Shown here one piece after another: positions 27,398 through 36,570 of a DNA stretch of 64,000 bases (the first letter of the stretch is position 1; every line of letters starts with the position of its first letter). Location of the stretch: positions 529,067 through 593,066 of the forward strand of contig JADGAX010000002.1 of the NCBI GenBank assembly GCA_015231795.1, read 5' to 3'. A program made the position numbers and the translations under genes. Source of the stretch: Alphaproteobacteria bacterium. GTDB lineage: Bacteria; Pseudomonadota; Alphaproteobacteria; Rhodospirillales; WMHbin7. Below the pieces are notes generated by a model. The model was not told where the DNA came from. It searched no databases and was given only the letters and a program-made list of their open reading frames with translations.

Positions 27398-27916
27398 TCA
27401 CTCAAATATAACCGTCTGGCTGAGTTCTTCCGCCGTGTTGGCGATGGTGGCCAGACAGGAATTGGCGCGCCCTTCCGGGATGGCCACCGCAAAGCGGATG
27501 ATATAGCGGGCTTTGCCCTGATGGCCGGGCACATGTTCGGCATTCATGGTCACGATATTGGCGTCGAAATCGCCGAACACTTCTGAAAGCCTTGCCACCA
27601 ATCCGGGCCGGTCGCCGCCCGCCACCGTCACCCGGTGGGTAACGCGCCCCGCCGGTCCATGCGCCGGGTCCAGCGAGAAGGGCGTAACCGCCAGCTTGGC
27701 GTCTTGCAATTCCGGCAGCGCCGCCAGATGGGCTTGCAGCTCTTCTTGCGTCAGGCTTTCTGGAATATCGCAAACGGCGCTCATCTCGGCCCCGGTGCCC
27801 AGCACGGCGAAGCTGGCGTCGCCCAGATTGGCCCCCAGTTCGAACAAGCGGCCCGCGACGGCGGCCACCAGACCAGTGCGGTCGGGGGCGAAAAAGGAAA
27901 TCAATACCAGGGCCAT
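27398..27916 (-). CDS. Double ACT-domain protein, GcvR-like
   Basis: From the ATG at 27916 (GGAGAAACC upstream) the protein is 172 residues with two ACT domains: about 1-80 (VLISFFAPDRTGLVAAVAGRL) and 88-172 (HRVTVAGGDRPGLVARLSEV, FDANIVTMNAEHV). The layout equals the glycine cleavage repressor-like GcvR family. ACT domains usually bind amino acids. No gcv genes are nearby, so its partner is unknown. It follows the EAL gene by 13 bases and is likely the last gene of the phaC-side operon. Confidence 0.8.
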   Translation of the reverse strand: MALVLISFFAPDRTGLVAAVAGRLFELGANLGDASFAVLGTGAEMSAVCDIPESLTQEELQAHLAALPELQDAKLAVTPFSLDPAHGPAGRVTHRVTVAGGDRPGLVARLSEVFGDFDANIVTMNAEHVPGHQGKARYIIRFAVAIPEGRANSCLATIANTAEELSQTVIFE

Positions 27917-27929
27917 GCGGTTTCTCCTG

Positions 27930-29720
27930 TCAACCAGTCCAATAAAGCCGCCCGTCCCTGCGCGCAAATCCCGACGGAGCGGCCTCGCCCCGTGGTCCGC
28001 CAAGACCCTGATCGGGGCGTCCGAAATAATAGCCCTGACCATACTGCACGCCCAGGCTTTTCAGCAATTCCGCCGTGCCCGCATCCTCGATCATTTCGGC
28101 GATCATGCTGATCTTAAGATCCTTGCACAATTGCGCGATGGCCTTCAGGAAGGGAATGTCCTTGGGCTGCTTGAGCACATGCTGCACATAGCTTCCATCG
28201 ATCTTCACGAAATCGACTGTCAGCGCGCGCAGATAGTGGAAGGCGGCGGAACCTGCTCCGAAATCGTCCAGGCATACCGGATGGCCGCGCTTTCGCAGCT
28301 CTTGCAAGCGGGCGTTGACGGCGGCAAGGTCTCGCACTTCCGAGGATTCCGTCATTTCGAACAGAAGGCGGCCCCGATAAGGCGGCGCCGCATCCAGCGC
28401 GCCATACAGGCTTTTCATGAATTGGCCGTCGGACAGCGAATGGCCCGACAGATTGACCGCCAAACTGACGGCCGCGTCTCCCATGAAATTGCGGTGCAAC
28501 AGATCGATCACACGCTCATAGATCGCCTTGTCCAGAAGGCCGATCAGGCCGGTGTCCTCGGCGAAGGTAACCAAGCGGAAGGGCGATTCCTCACCCGCCT
28601 CAGTGCTTCTCAGGCGGGCCAGGCTTTCGAAATGATGAATGACATGGCTGCCCAGGGAAACCACGGGCTGATAGGCCAAGTCGAAGCGGCCCTCGCCGAT
28701 CAGGGACTTCAACAGCCCCATTTCGCTGACCGTGGCCGACAACTGGCCATGCACGCCCCGGCTTAGGGCTTCGACGGTGAAGGCCGATCCTTCCTGGCGC
28801 GAGAATTGATTGATGGTGTAGACCAGCGCTTGGGCCGCTTCCTCGTCGCTGATGCCCGAGGCGTCCAGATCCAAGGTGGCCAGATTGACGCCCATCGTCT
28901 GACCTTCTGGCAAACTGCGTCCGGCCAGCTCGGCGATTTTGCGCTTCAGTTTGTTCTGGTCCAGCGAGCTGTCGTGGACAAGGCCGAATTTGGTGTCGGA
29001 CAGCAAGCCCGCCGATTCGCCGCCCACCGAATGGGCGCGCAGAAGCTGGGCCAGATCGTGCTTGAAGGCCTGGGCGGCTTCTGGGCCTTCTTGCTGCGCC
29101 AGCGCCTTGACCTCGGGCAAATCCAGCAAGGTCAGGCCGTAAGTCAGGCCCGCTTGCCCGGCCTCGGCCAGCCTGGATTGGGCGATGCGCGCAAAATCGT
29201 CGCGATCGGGAAGGGCGGTTCGCTGGCTTGCCGGGGACACTGGGGGTTGAAGCGCAGGCGGGCGGTTCGCCAAGGCCAAAAAGAGATGGCCGTCGAAGTC
29301 TTCGGGAATCCGATAGCCCGAAAGCCAAATCGAATGGCGGCCGCCATCAGGCAAAACGATGTCGAAGGCGATGGCCGACAGCCGCCTGCCCTGGCGCATG
29401 CGCTCCAGCGCTTGCTCCAGCCTGGGTTTGTCGGCTTCTTGAAAAAGGGAGGAGAGGGAGCTGCCCTCAAGCGCCTTGGCGCCGCGTCCCGCCAGCGCTC
29501 TGGCTTGCCCGACGGCGAAGACGACCTGGCCGTCTTGCGTCGCTTCCAAGAGCAGATCGGCCCCCGCCAAGGCCAGGGCCAGAAAGCGATCCCTGGTCTG
29601 GCGAAGATGGTCCGCCAGCGGTTCGCTATTGTCTGACGTGCTGGTCAGGCCAACACTCCGTCGTAAAGGTCGGTATAGAATTTTGCCGCCGTCGAGGCGG
29701 CGTTCGCCATGGCGGGCCAT
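27930..29720 (-). CDS. EAL-domain protein with PAS and degenerate GGDEF regions
   Basis: The C-terminal half (about 345-590) is an EAL domain, the cyclic-di-GMP phosphodiesterase fold. Ligand residues appear in FESLARL (ESL instead of EAL), NLSGHSL, LLFEMTES, LDDFGAGSAAF, VKIDGS and GQGYYFGRP, so the metal acids are largely kept and activity is plausible. The middle part (about 190-320) looks like a degenerate GGDEF domain (VGGESAGLLSDTKFGLV). A PAS-like sensor region is about 45-155. The start is uncertain: the ATG at 29720 overlaps the upstream gene by 76 bases, and a non-ATG start near 29645 would remove the overlap. Confidence 0.82.
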   Translation of the reverse strand: MARHGERRLDGGKILYRPLRRSVGLTSTSDNSEPLADHLRQTRDRFLALALAGADLLLEATQDGQVVFAVGQARALAGRGAKALEGSSLSSLFQEADKPRLEQALERMRQGRRLSAIAFDIVLPDGGRHSIWLSGYRIPEDFDGHLFLALANRPPALQPPVSPASQRTALPDRDDFARIAQSRLAEAGQAGLTYGLTLLDLPEVKALAQQEGPEAAQAFKHDLAQLLRAHSVGGESAGLLSDTKFGLVHDSSLDQNKLKRKIAELAGRSLPEGQTMGVNLATLDLDASGISDEEAAQALVYTINQFSRQEGSAFTVEALSRGVHGQLSATVSEMGLLKSLIGEGRFDLAYQPVVSLGSHVIHHFESLARLRSTEAGEESPFRLVTFAEDTGLIGLLDKAIYERVIDLLHRNFMGDAAVSLAVNLSGHSLSDGQFMKSLYGALDAAPPYRGRLLFEMTESSEVRDLAAVNARLQELRKRGHPVCLDDFGAGSAAFHYLRALTVDFVKIDGSYVQHVLKQPKDIPFLKAIAQLCKDLKISMIAEMIEDAGTAELLKSLGVQYGQGYYFGRPDQGLGGPRGEAAPSGFARRDGRLYWTG

Positions 29721-30280
29721 TGCGCCTCGGCGATCGGAGCCTTGCGCAAGACATCCAGCAAACCGTCGTCGGAGGGCTGGGTGCGGTAAAAGAAACTGGC
29801 CTGGCTGGGCTTCAGGTTGAGCGTTTGAAACAGCTTGGCGCTGTAGTTCTGGCCGAAATTGGACAAAAGCGCGTTCAGCATGGCGATGATGGCCATGCGC
29901 CCGGCGGGCAGGCGCAGCGCGATGTAGTAGTTGTAGGCGACGAAGGCCTGGACCGGGGCGATGGGGAACTGGTCGCGCGGATCGGGGCCTTTGTAATCGG
30001 TGGCTTCAAGATCGGACAGCACCCAGCGCCAATTGTCGCGCACGCGCTCGGCGTGGCGCAAAAGATAATCGCGCACGTCCTCCATGCCGATCGGGCACTG
30101 GGCCGCGGCCAGCGCCGAGACGTTGGGCGCCTCATGGCTGATGTGAAAAAGGGTCAGCAGAACCCGGTGGTAATCGGGCAGCGTGACCTGCCCGGCCAGA
30201 ACCCGGCGGCACAGACGGTTGTCCGGAAACGCCAAGGTGGCGTCGGTAATCGCCTTCAAGACATCGTCAATCCCGGCCAT
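29645..30280 (-). CDS. Probable heme-oxygenase-fold (TenA-like) protein
   Basis: The 211-residue protein is predicted all-helical. It has HISHEAPNVSAL near residue 47, a YLLRHAERVRDNWRW helix, and AYNYYIALRLPAGRMAIIAMLNA, reminiscent of heme oxygenase-like or iron-containing redox proteins. This is a pattern impression, not a firm match. It lies 19 bases after the phaC stop on the same strand and is followed by the EAL gene, so all may be one transcript. It could be a small redox enzyme; the substrate is unknown. Confidence 0.45.
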   Translation of the reverse strand: MAGIDDVLKAITDATLAFPDNRLCRRVLAGQVTLPDYHRVLLTLFHISHEAPNVSALAAAQCPIGMEDVRDYLLRHAERVRDNWRWVLSDLEATDYKGPDPRDQFPIAPVQAFVAYNYYIALRLPAGRMAIIAMLNALLSNFGQNYSAKLFQTLNLKPSQASFFYRTQPSDDGLLDVLRKAPIAEAQWPAMANAASTAAKFYTDLYDGVLA

Positions 30281-30299
30281 TCAATTCGCCCCTCTCATC

Positions 30300-32156
30300 T
30301 CAAGCGCCAAGCACATAAACGCCCGGCGCATCCGAAATCGGCGGATAGCCGACCTTGCCGTTCCCCATCGGCGGCGGGGGCATGGTGCCTGAAGAATGGG
30401 CACTTATCCAGCCCTCCCATGCGGGCCACCAGGACCCTTCGAAGCGGGGGGCCTGGGCCGCCCAGCTATCCGGGTCGATGAACTTGTCCTGATCCTTGCG
30501 GGTCGCCATCTGGAAGCTGCGCCTGGAATGGCCCGGCTCGCTGACGATGCCCGCATTATGGCCGCCCGAGGTCAGCAGGAAGGTGACGTCGGTATCGGAA
30601 AGGATGCCGATCTTGTAGACGGATTTCCAGGGCGCCACATGGTCCTTGGTGGTGCCGACGGCGAAGATGGGACAGCGGATGTCGGTCAGGGCCACCGGCT
30701 TGCCATCCACCATCAACCGGCCCTTGGACAATTCATTGTCCAGGAACAGGCGGCGCAGATATTCCGAATGCATGCGAAACGGCATGCGGGTGGCGTCAGC
30801 GTTCCAGGCCATCAGGTCGTTCATGGCGTCGGGCTGGCCCAGCAGATAATGGCTGACCACGCGCGACCAGATCAGATCGTTCGAGCGCAGCATCTGAAAG
30901 GCGCCCGCCATCTGCTTGGTGTCCAGAACACCCTTGTCCCACATTTGGTCTTCCAGATAGGTGACCTGCGATTCGTCGATGAACAGCATGATCTCGCCCG
31001 CATCCTCGAAATCTGTCTGCGCTGCGAACAAGGTCATGCTGGCCAGCCGGTCGTCGCCGTCGCGGGCCATGGCCGCAGCCGCGATGGCCAAAAGCGTGCC
31101 GCCCAGGCAGTAGCCGGCGGCATGAAACCTTTTCTTGGGGACGATGGCGGATATGGCGTCCATCGCCGCCATGACGCCCAGTTGGCGGTAACTGTCCATG
31201 CTGAGATGGCGGTCTTCGGGGCCCGGATTCTTCCAGGAAATCATGAAGACCGTATGGCCCTGATCGACCAGATATTTGACCAGCGAATTATGAGGCGACA
31301 GGTCGAGGATATAGTATTTCATGATCCAGGCGGGCACGATCAGGATCGGCTCGGCCTTGACCTTGGAGGTGGTGGGAGCGTACTGGATCAACTCGATCAG
31401 CTCGTTCTTCAGCACGACCTTGCCCGGCGTGACCGCGACCGCCGCGCCCGGCGCGAATTCATGGGCGCTGTCGGGCCTCGACCCGCTTTGCGCGCGCTCC
31501 AGATCGTCCAGGAAATAACGATGGCCGCGCACCAGATTCTGCCCGCCTTCCTTGATGGTGGCCGCGATCACGTCGGGATTGGTCAGCAGGAAATTGGAGG
31601 GCGCCATCATGTCGAGAATCTGGCGGGCGGCGAAGGAAACCACGTCCTCGTGATGCTTGGACAGGCCGCTGACCCCGGTGGTGGCATAGTGCCACCATTG
31701 CTCGGCCAGCAGGAAATTCTGCACGAAGAGATTGAAGGGCCATTGTTTCCATTGCTCGCTGGCAAAGCGCCGGTCGTTGGCCAGCGGCGCGATGAAAGCA
31801 CCTGGGTCCTTGCCCTCGGCCAACTGGCGGGCGGCATGGGTCAGAAAGGTCATGGTCTTGGCCGCCGCGTTCTCGCCCAGCTCGCTCATCTTGCCTGCCG
31901 AACTGGCGAAATGGATCAGCCAGTCCAGATAGGCCAAGGTCAGGGAGGCTGGCGACAGGCCCAGCGTGAAGCGGCTTTGCAGCGCCCGGATCATGCGGTC
32001 GATGGCCTGGGTGTTACGTCCCCAGCGGGCGGGATCGGTAGGCGGCAACGGCGGCGGAACGATGGCGGCTGGCGGTGCGGACGGGGGCTTGGGGGGCGTG
32101 GGGGCGGGGCTGCGGGCCGGTTTGGCGCCCGGCTTCAAGGCTGGTTTGCGGGCCAT
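30300..32156 (-). CDS. phaC: Class I poly(3-hydroxyalkanoate) synthase
   Basis: PhaC polymerises 3-hydroxyacyl-CoA into storage granules. The 618-residue protein has the lipase-like box GYCLGG with catalytic Cys at about 350, a later TTKDHVAPWKSVY with the Asp, and SGGHNAGIVSEPGH with the His. PSNFLLTNPDVI and LIVPAWIMKYYILDLSPHNSL are further family motifs. An unusual Pro/Ala/Lys-rich N-terminus (about 1-42) precedes the conserved part. The size fits class I enzymes, which act without PhaE. No phaA, phaB or phasin gene is next to it. Confidence 0.95.
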   Translation of the reverse strand: MARKPALKPGAKPARSPAPTPPKPPSAPPAAIVPPPLPPTDPARWGRNTQAIDRMIRALQSRFTLGLSPASLTLAYLDWLIHFASSAGKMSELGENAAAKTMTFLTHAARQLAEGKDPGAFIAPLANDRRFASEQWKQWPFNLFVQNFLLAEQWWHYATTGVSGLSKHHEDVVSFAARQILDMMAPSNFLLTNPDVIAATIKEGGQNLVRGHRYFLDDLERAQSGSRPDSAHEFAPGAAVAVTPGKVVLKNELIELIQYAPTTSKVKAEPILIVPAWIMKYYILDLSPHNSLVKYLVDQGHTVFMISWKNPGPEDRHLSMDSYRQLGVMAAMDAISAIVPKKRFHAAGYCLGGTLLAIAAAAMARDGDDRLASMTLFAAQTDFEDAGEIMLFIDESQVTYLEDQMWDKGVLDTKQMAGAFQMLRSNDLIWSRVVSHYLLGQPDAMNDLMAWNADATRMPFRMHSEYLRRLFLDNELSKGRLMVDGKPVALTDIRCPIFAVGTTKDHVAPWKSVYKIGILSDTDVTFLLTSGGHNAGIVSEPGHSRRSFQMATRKDQDKFIDPDSWAAQAPRFEGSWWPAWEGWISAHSSGTMPPPPMGNGKVGYPPISDAPGVYVLGA

Positions 32157-32290
32157 GGGGGCGAACCTTCTTGTTCTTCAAGGAATTGCTTGATCAGTAT
32201 AGCCGATTTCTCCCCGAGAAGGTTGCAAAACTTGCGAAAAGCGGCGTATAGATCACCCTTTGCAGTCGCTTGGACATGAGGATCAAGACA

Positions 32291-33673
32291 ATGGGCGGGA
32301 AATGGACCCCGGACAGTTGGCGGGGCAAGCCGATCGTGCAGGTGCCGGACTATCCGGACATCCTGGCGCTGGAGCGCGTCGAAACCACGCTCAAGAACTA
32401 TCCCCCGCTGGTCTTCGCGGGCGAGGCCAGGCGCCTGAAGGCCGCCTTGGCCAAGGTGGCGGCGGGCAAGGCGTTCTTGATGCAAGGCGGCGATTGCGCC
32501 GAAAGTTTCGCCGAATTCCATCCCAACAACATCCGCGACACGTTCCGCGTTCTATTGCAGATGGCGGTGGTCCTGACCTTCGGCGGCGCCTTTCCGGTGG
32601 TCAAGGTCAGCCGCATGGCGGGCCAGTTCGCCAAGCCGCGCTCGTCGAACACCGAAACGGTGGATGGGGTGACGCTGCCTAGCTATCGCGGCGACATGAT
32701 CAACGGCCCCGACTTCACGCCCGAATCCCGCACGCCCGATCCCGAACGCATGCTCCGCGTCTTCAACCAATCGGCGGCGACCATGAATCTGCTGCGCGCC
32801 TTCTCGCAGGGCGGCTATGCCGATCTGCACAAGGTGCATCAGTGGACGCTGGGTTTCGTGGCGGGCAGCCCGCAGGGCGAGCGATACCGCGATCTGGCCA
32901 ACCGCTTGGATGAAACGCTGGCTTTCATGGAGGCTTGCGGCATCACCTCGGAAACCACGCCGCAAATCCGCGAGACCGATTTCTTCACCTCGCACGAGGC
33001 GTTGCTGCTCAATTACGAACAGGCGCTGACCCGTGTCGATTCCACCACCGGCGACTGGTACGACTGTTCGGCCCACATGCTGTGGATCGGCGAGCGCACC
33101 CGCCAGCCCGACGGGGCGCATATCGAATTCCTGCGGGGCGTCGGCAATCCGCTGGGCGTCAAGGTGGGTCCCAAGGCTTCCAGCGACGAATTGCTGCGCC
33201 TGATCGATTTGATGAATCCGGCCAACGAGCCGGGCCGCCTGACCTTGATCACCCGCATGGGGGCCGAGCAGATCGCGCAAAGCCTGCCGCCTTTGATCCG
33301 CGCCGTCGAGCGCGAGGGCAGAAGCGTGGTTTGGTGCTGCGATCCCATGCACGCCAACACCATTTCGACGGCTTCGGGCTACAAGACCCGCGTCTTCGAC
33401 CGCATCTTGGACGAGGTGAAACGCTTCTTCCAAATCCACAAGGCGGAAGGAACGCATGCGGGCGGCGTGCATTTCGAGCTGACCGGCCAGGAAGTGACCG
33501 AATGCGTGGGCGGCGCCCAGGCCATCACCGAAGCCAGACTGTCCGACCGCTACGAAACGATGTGCGATCCCAGGCTCAATGCCAGCCAGTCGCTGGAACT
33601 GGCGTTCCAACTGGCCGAACTGCTGAAGTCCGAGCGCCGGGCCGAGGCCGACCGGCTGGCGGCGGCGGGCTAG
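32291..33673 (+). CDS. Class II 3-deoxy-7-phosphoheptulonate (DAHP) synthase
   Basis: The enzyme joins phosphoenolpyruvate and erythrose-4-phosphate, the entry step to aromatic amino acids. The 460-residue protein is a class II (plant-like) DAHP synthase: [20 protein letters not shown] at the start, [22 protein letters not shown]-like [24 protein letters not shown], and [19 protein letters not shown] chose the ATG at 32291 because a GAGGA site lies 8 bases upstream; an ATG at 32276 is also possible. It is divergent from phaC. pncB follows 5 bases after its stop. Confidence 0.94.
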   Translation: MGGKWTPDSWRGKPIVQVPDYPDILALERVETTLKNYPPLVFAGEARRLKAALAKVAAGKAFLMQGGDCAESFAEFHPNNIRDTFRVLLQMAVVLTFGGAFPVVKVSRMAGQFAKPRSSNTETVDGVTLPSYRGDMINGPDFTPESRTPDPERMLRVFNQSAATMNLLRAFSQGGYADLHKVHQWTLGFVAGSPQGERYRDLANRLDETLAFMEACGITSETTPQIRETDFFTSHEALLLNYEQALTRVDSTTGDWYDCSAHMLWIGERTRQPDGAHIEFLRGVGNPLGVKVGPKASSDELLRLIDLMNPANEPGRLTLITRMGAEQIAQSLPPLIRAVEREGRSVVWCCDPMHANTISTASGYKTRVFDRILDEVKRFFQIHKAEGTHAGGVHFELTGQEVTECVGGAQAITEARLSDRYETMCDPRLNASQSLELAFQLAELLKSERRAEADRLAAAG

Positions 33674-33678
33674 CGGCG

Positions 33679-34812
33679 ATGCATCCCAAGGACGCAGAGG
33701 TTGCCCGTTTCACCGACAGCTATTTCGTGCGCACGAAGGGCGTGGTCGAGAAGTTCGGCGACTGCGCCGTCACCTACGCTATCTTTCTGCGCCGTCCCTG
33801 CGTGGCGGCCCCCCGTCTGGCCGTCGACTGGCTGCAAGAAATAGCCAAGGCGCGCGGCACGCGCTTTCAGATCGACCTCAACTTCGCCGAGGGTGACTGG
33901 GTGGGTGCCGGCGAGCCATTGTTGTATCTGTCCGGTTCGTTCAAGCATCTGGCCGATCTGGAAACGCTTTACCTGCAAAAGCTGGGCGCTTGCTGCGTGG
34001 CTGCCTACAACGCCTACACCATGTGCATCGATCTTCCGCATGTTTCCTTCATGGCGATGGACGCCAGACATTGCGCAGGCACCGAAATGGCCGAGATGAT
34101 GGCCTATGCCGCCTCGGTGGGATCGCAAGCCGCCCAGCGCCAAAGCGGCGCCTCGGGCTTCATCGGCAACGCCAACGATTCGACGGCGCATTATTTCGGG
34201 CGCGACAAAGGCCTGGGCACCATGCCGCACGCCTTGATCGGCTATGCGGGCAGCACGCTTAGGGCCGCCGAAATGTTCGTGGAAACCTATCCCGACCAGG
34301 ACCTAACCGTGCTGGTCGATTATTTCGGACGCGAAGTGACGGACGGGCTGGAGGTCTGCAAGCGTTTTCCCGAACTGGCGGCCAAGGGGCGCATCGGCAT
34401 GCGCCTCGACACCCATGGCGGGCGCTTCCTGGAAGGTCTCGATCCCCAGAAATCCTATGCCGTTCTCGAGCGGTTCGAGCCGAAATCGATCCGCGGCTAT
34501 CGCACCGAAACCGAGCTGCGCTATCTGGTCGGCACCGGCGTGTCGGCTGCCGCCATTTGGCATATGCGCGAACAGCTAGACGCGCATGGCTTCGACAAGG
34601 TGAAGATCGTCGCCTCGTCGGGCTTCGGCCCGGCCAAATGCAAGGTGATGGCCTATTCAAGGGCGCCCATTGACGTCATCGGCACGGGGTCGTATCTGCC
34701 CGAGGTTTGGACCGAGACCTACGCCACCTCGGACGTCATCTCATATGACGGCGCGCCTCGCGTGAAGGTGGGACGCGAATTCCTTTTGAAGAAGCAGGAA
34801 GGCCAGCCGTGA
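33679..34812 (+). CDS. pncB: Nicotinate phosphoribosyltransferase
   Basis: This salvage enzyme makes nicotinate mononucleotide from nicotinate and PRPP for NAD synthesis. The 377-residue protein (ATG at 33679) shows FTDSYFVRTKGV near the start, AMDARHCAGTEMAEMMAYA, GFIGNANDSTAHYFG, LVDYFGREVTDGLEV, MRLDTHGGRF and VKIVASSGFGPAKC. It lies in an operon-like arrangement 5 bases after the DAHP synthase and overlaps nadE by GTGA, which places two NAD-forming steps together. The ORF extends upstream, but those residues do not fit the family. Confidence 0.9.
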   Translation: MHPKDAEVARFTDSYFVRTKGVVEKFGDCAVTYAIFLRRPCVAAPRLAVDWLQEIAKARGTRFQIDLNFAEGDWVGAGEPLLYLSGSFKHLADLETLYLQKLGACCVAAYNAYTMCIDLPHVSFMAMDARHCAGTEMAEMMAYAASVGSQAAQRQSGASGFIGNANDSTAHYFGRDKGLGTMPHALIGYAGSTLRAAEMFVETYPDQDLTVLVDYFGREVTDGLEVCKRFPELAAKGRIGMRLDTHGGRFLEGLDPQKSYAVLERFEPKSIRGYRTETELRYLVGTGVSAAAIWHMREQLDAHGFDKVKIVASSGFGPAKCKVMAYSRAPIDVIGTGSYLPEVWTETYATSDVISYDGAPRVKVGREFLLKKQEGQP

Positions 34813-36446
34813 TCCGCTTGTGTCTGGCGCAGCTTGACCCCACGCTGGGCGACCTGCCCGGCAACCAAGGCAAAATCGTGGCGGCGCGTGATCAGGCCAA
34901 GGCGATGGGGGCCGATCTTCTGGTCACCAGCGAATTGGCGCTGATCGGCTATCCGCCCGAGGATCTGGTCAAGAAGCCCGCCTTCCTGAAAGCTGCGCAG
35001 GCGCATCTGGAGAGTCTGGCGCAAGCGACGGCGGATGGCGGTCCCGCCATGCTGGTCGGAGCACCCTGGGCCGAAGACGGCAAGCTCTACAATGCCGCCC
35101 TGCTGCTGGAAGATGGCAAAATCGCGCAGGCGGTGCGCAAGGTTCATCTGCCCAATTACGGCGTCTTCGATGAAATGCGCGTGTTCGACGCCGCTTCTTT
35201 GCAAGAGCCGATCCCCTTCAAGGGACTGAAGCTGGGCGTGCTGATCTGCGAGGACATGTGGTATGCCGATGTGGCGGCGCATCTGAAAGCCCAAGGTGCG
35301 GATATATTGATCGTGCCCAACGGCTCGCCTTTCGAATTGGACAAGCCAGGCCTGCGCGTGGCGCACGCCAAGGCGCGGGTTGGCGAAACCGGTCTGGCCT
35401 TGGTTTACGTCAACCAGATGGGCGGCCAGGACGAGCTGGTCTTCGATGGCGCCTCCTTCGCGCTGGGGCGCGACGCAACGCTGAAACTGCAAGCCCCCTT
35501 CTGGCAGGAAGCCGTTCTTCCTTGCGATATCCAAGCGGGCGGCGATGTGGCGGTGGGCAAGATCGTTTCCCCTCCCGACGACATGTGCGCCATTTACCAA
35601 GCCATGATGGTGGGGCTGCGCGACTATGTGCAAAAGAACCGCTTTCCCGGCGTCATTCTGGGCCTGTCCGGCGGCATCGACAGTGCTTTGACCGCCGCCG
35701 TCGCCGCCGACGCGCTGGGGCCGGATAAGGTGCATACGGTGATGATGCCCTCGCCCTACACCTCGCAAGAAAGTTTGGAAGACGCCAAGGCCTGCGCCGA
35801 TCTGCTGGGCATCGGCTACGACATGGTGGGGATCGAGCCGGCCATGCAGGCCTTCGGGCAAATGCTGGCCCCGGTCTTTGTTGGCAAATCCGCCGACATC
35901 ACCGAAGAAAACATCCAAGCCCGCTCGCGTGGGCTGTTGCTGATGGCGATTTCCAACAAGCTGGGGCTGATGCTGCTGACCACCGGCAACAAATCGGAAA
36001 TGAGCGTCGGCTACGCCACCTTGTATGGCGACATGTGCGGCGGCTATTCGGTCTTGAAGGACGTTTATAAAATGACGGTCTTCGCGCTTTGCCGCTGGCG
36101 CAACGCCAACCAGCCGGAAGGTGCGCTGGGTCCGGCTGGCCCCGTGATGCCCGAACGCATCATCACCAAACCTCCCTCGGCCGAGTTGAAGCCTAACCAG
36201 ACCGACCAGGATTCGCTGCCGCCCTACGAGGTGCTGGACGGCATTTTGCAGGGCTTGGTGGAAAACGAGGCGACGGTGGAATCGCTGGCGCAAAAGGGCT
36301 ATGACGAAGCCACGGTCAAGCGCGTGGCCCGCATGCTCGATCTGGCCGAGTACAAGCGCCGCCAGGCTCCGCCCGGCGTCAAGATCACCAGCCGGGCCTT
36401 CGGGCGCGACCGGCGCTATCCCATCACCAATGCGTTTAGGCCATGA
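34809..36446 (+). CDS. nadE: Glutamine-dependent NAD+ synthetase
   Basis: The last step of NAD formation: amidation of nicotinate adenine dinucleotide with glutamine. The 545-residue protein has an N-terminal nitrilase-type glutaminase domain with Glu in TSELALIGYPPEDL, Lys in RKVHLPNYGVFDE, and Cys in VLICEDMW. A C-terminal ATP-pyrophosphatase domain follows with LGLSGGIDSALTAAVAADAL and later TTGNKSEMSVGYATLYGDM. The GTG start overlaps the pncB stop. The length is typical. Confidence 0.96.
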   Translation: MIRLCLAQLDPTLGDLPGNQGKIVAARDQAKAMGADLLVTSELALIGYPPEDLVKKPAFLKAAQAHLESLAQATADGGPAMLVGAPWAEDGKLYNAALLLEDGKIAQAVRKVHLPNYGVFDEMRVFDAASLQEPIPFKGLKLGVLICEDMWYADVAAHLKAQGADILIVPNGSPFELDKPGLRVAHAKARVGETGLALVYVNQMGGQDELVFDGASFALGRDATLKLQAPFWQEAVLPCDIQAGGDVAVGKIVSPPDDMCAIYQAMMVGLRDYVQKNRFPGVILGLSGGIDSALTAAVAADALGPDKVHTVMMPSPYTSQESLEDAKACADLLGIGYDMVGIEPAMQAFGQMLAPVFVGKSADITEENIQARSRGLLLMAISNKLGLMLLTTGNKSEMSVGYATLYGDMCGGYSVLKDVYKMTVFALCRWRNANQPEGALGPAGPVMPERIITKPPSAELKPNQTDQDSLPPYEVLDGILQGLVENEATVESLAQKGYDEATVKRVARMLDLAEYKRRQAPPGVKITSRAFGRDRRYPITNAFRP

Positions 36447-36477
36447 TTTTCATGCACGCCCACTGCCTTGCGCCTCG

Positions 36478-36565
36478 CCCTTCGAGATGGGCCTTCGGCC
36501 CTCCTCAGGGTGAGGCGGAAAGGAAATTCCTCATCCTGAGGAGCGAAGCGTCTCGAAGGATGAGA
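36478..36565. repeat. Inverted-repeat interspersed element directly before gltX
   Basis: The left arm has CCCTTCGAGA and CCTCAGGGTGAGG; the right arm (36529-36564) has CCTCATCCTGAGGAGCG and TCTCGAAGGATGAG. They form a large imperfect palindrome. Elements with these words are widespread in alphaproteobacteria. Its right end stops 6 bases before the gltX ATG, so it supplies the leader and ribosome-binding region of gltX. Confidence 0.7.
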
Positions 36566-36570
36566 GGCAT

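Noticed and set aside
30396..32279. Open frame of 627 codons antisense to phaC
   Set aside because: The phaC motifs are complete on the minus strand. The plus-strand product is a shadow with composition bias.
32935..33678. Upstream extension of the nicotinate phosphoribosyltransferase frame
   Set aside because: It runs through the DAHP synthase gene in another frame. Family similarity begins only at 33679.
34719..36293. Open frame of 524 codons antisense to nadE
   Set aside because: nadE has all catalytic motifs on the other strand. The antisense protein has no recognisable features.
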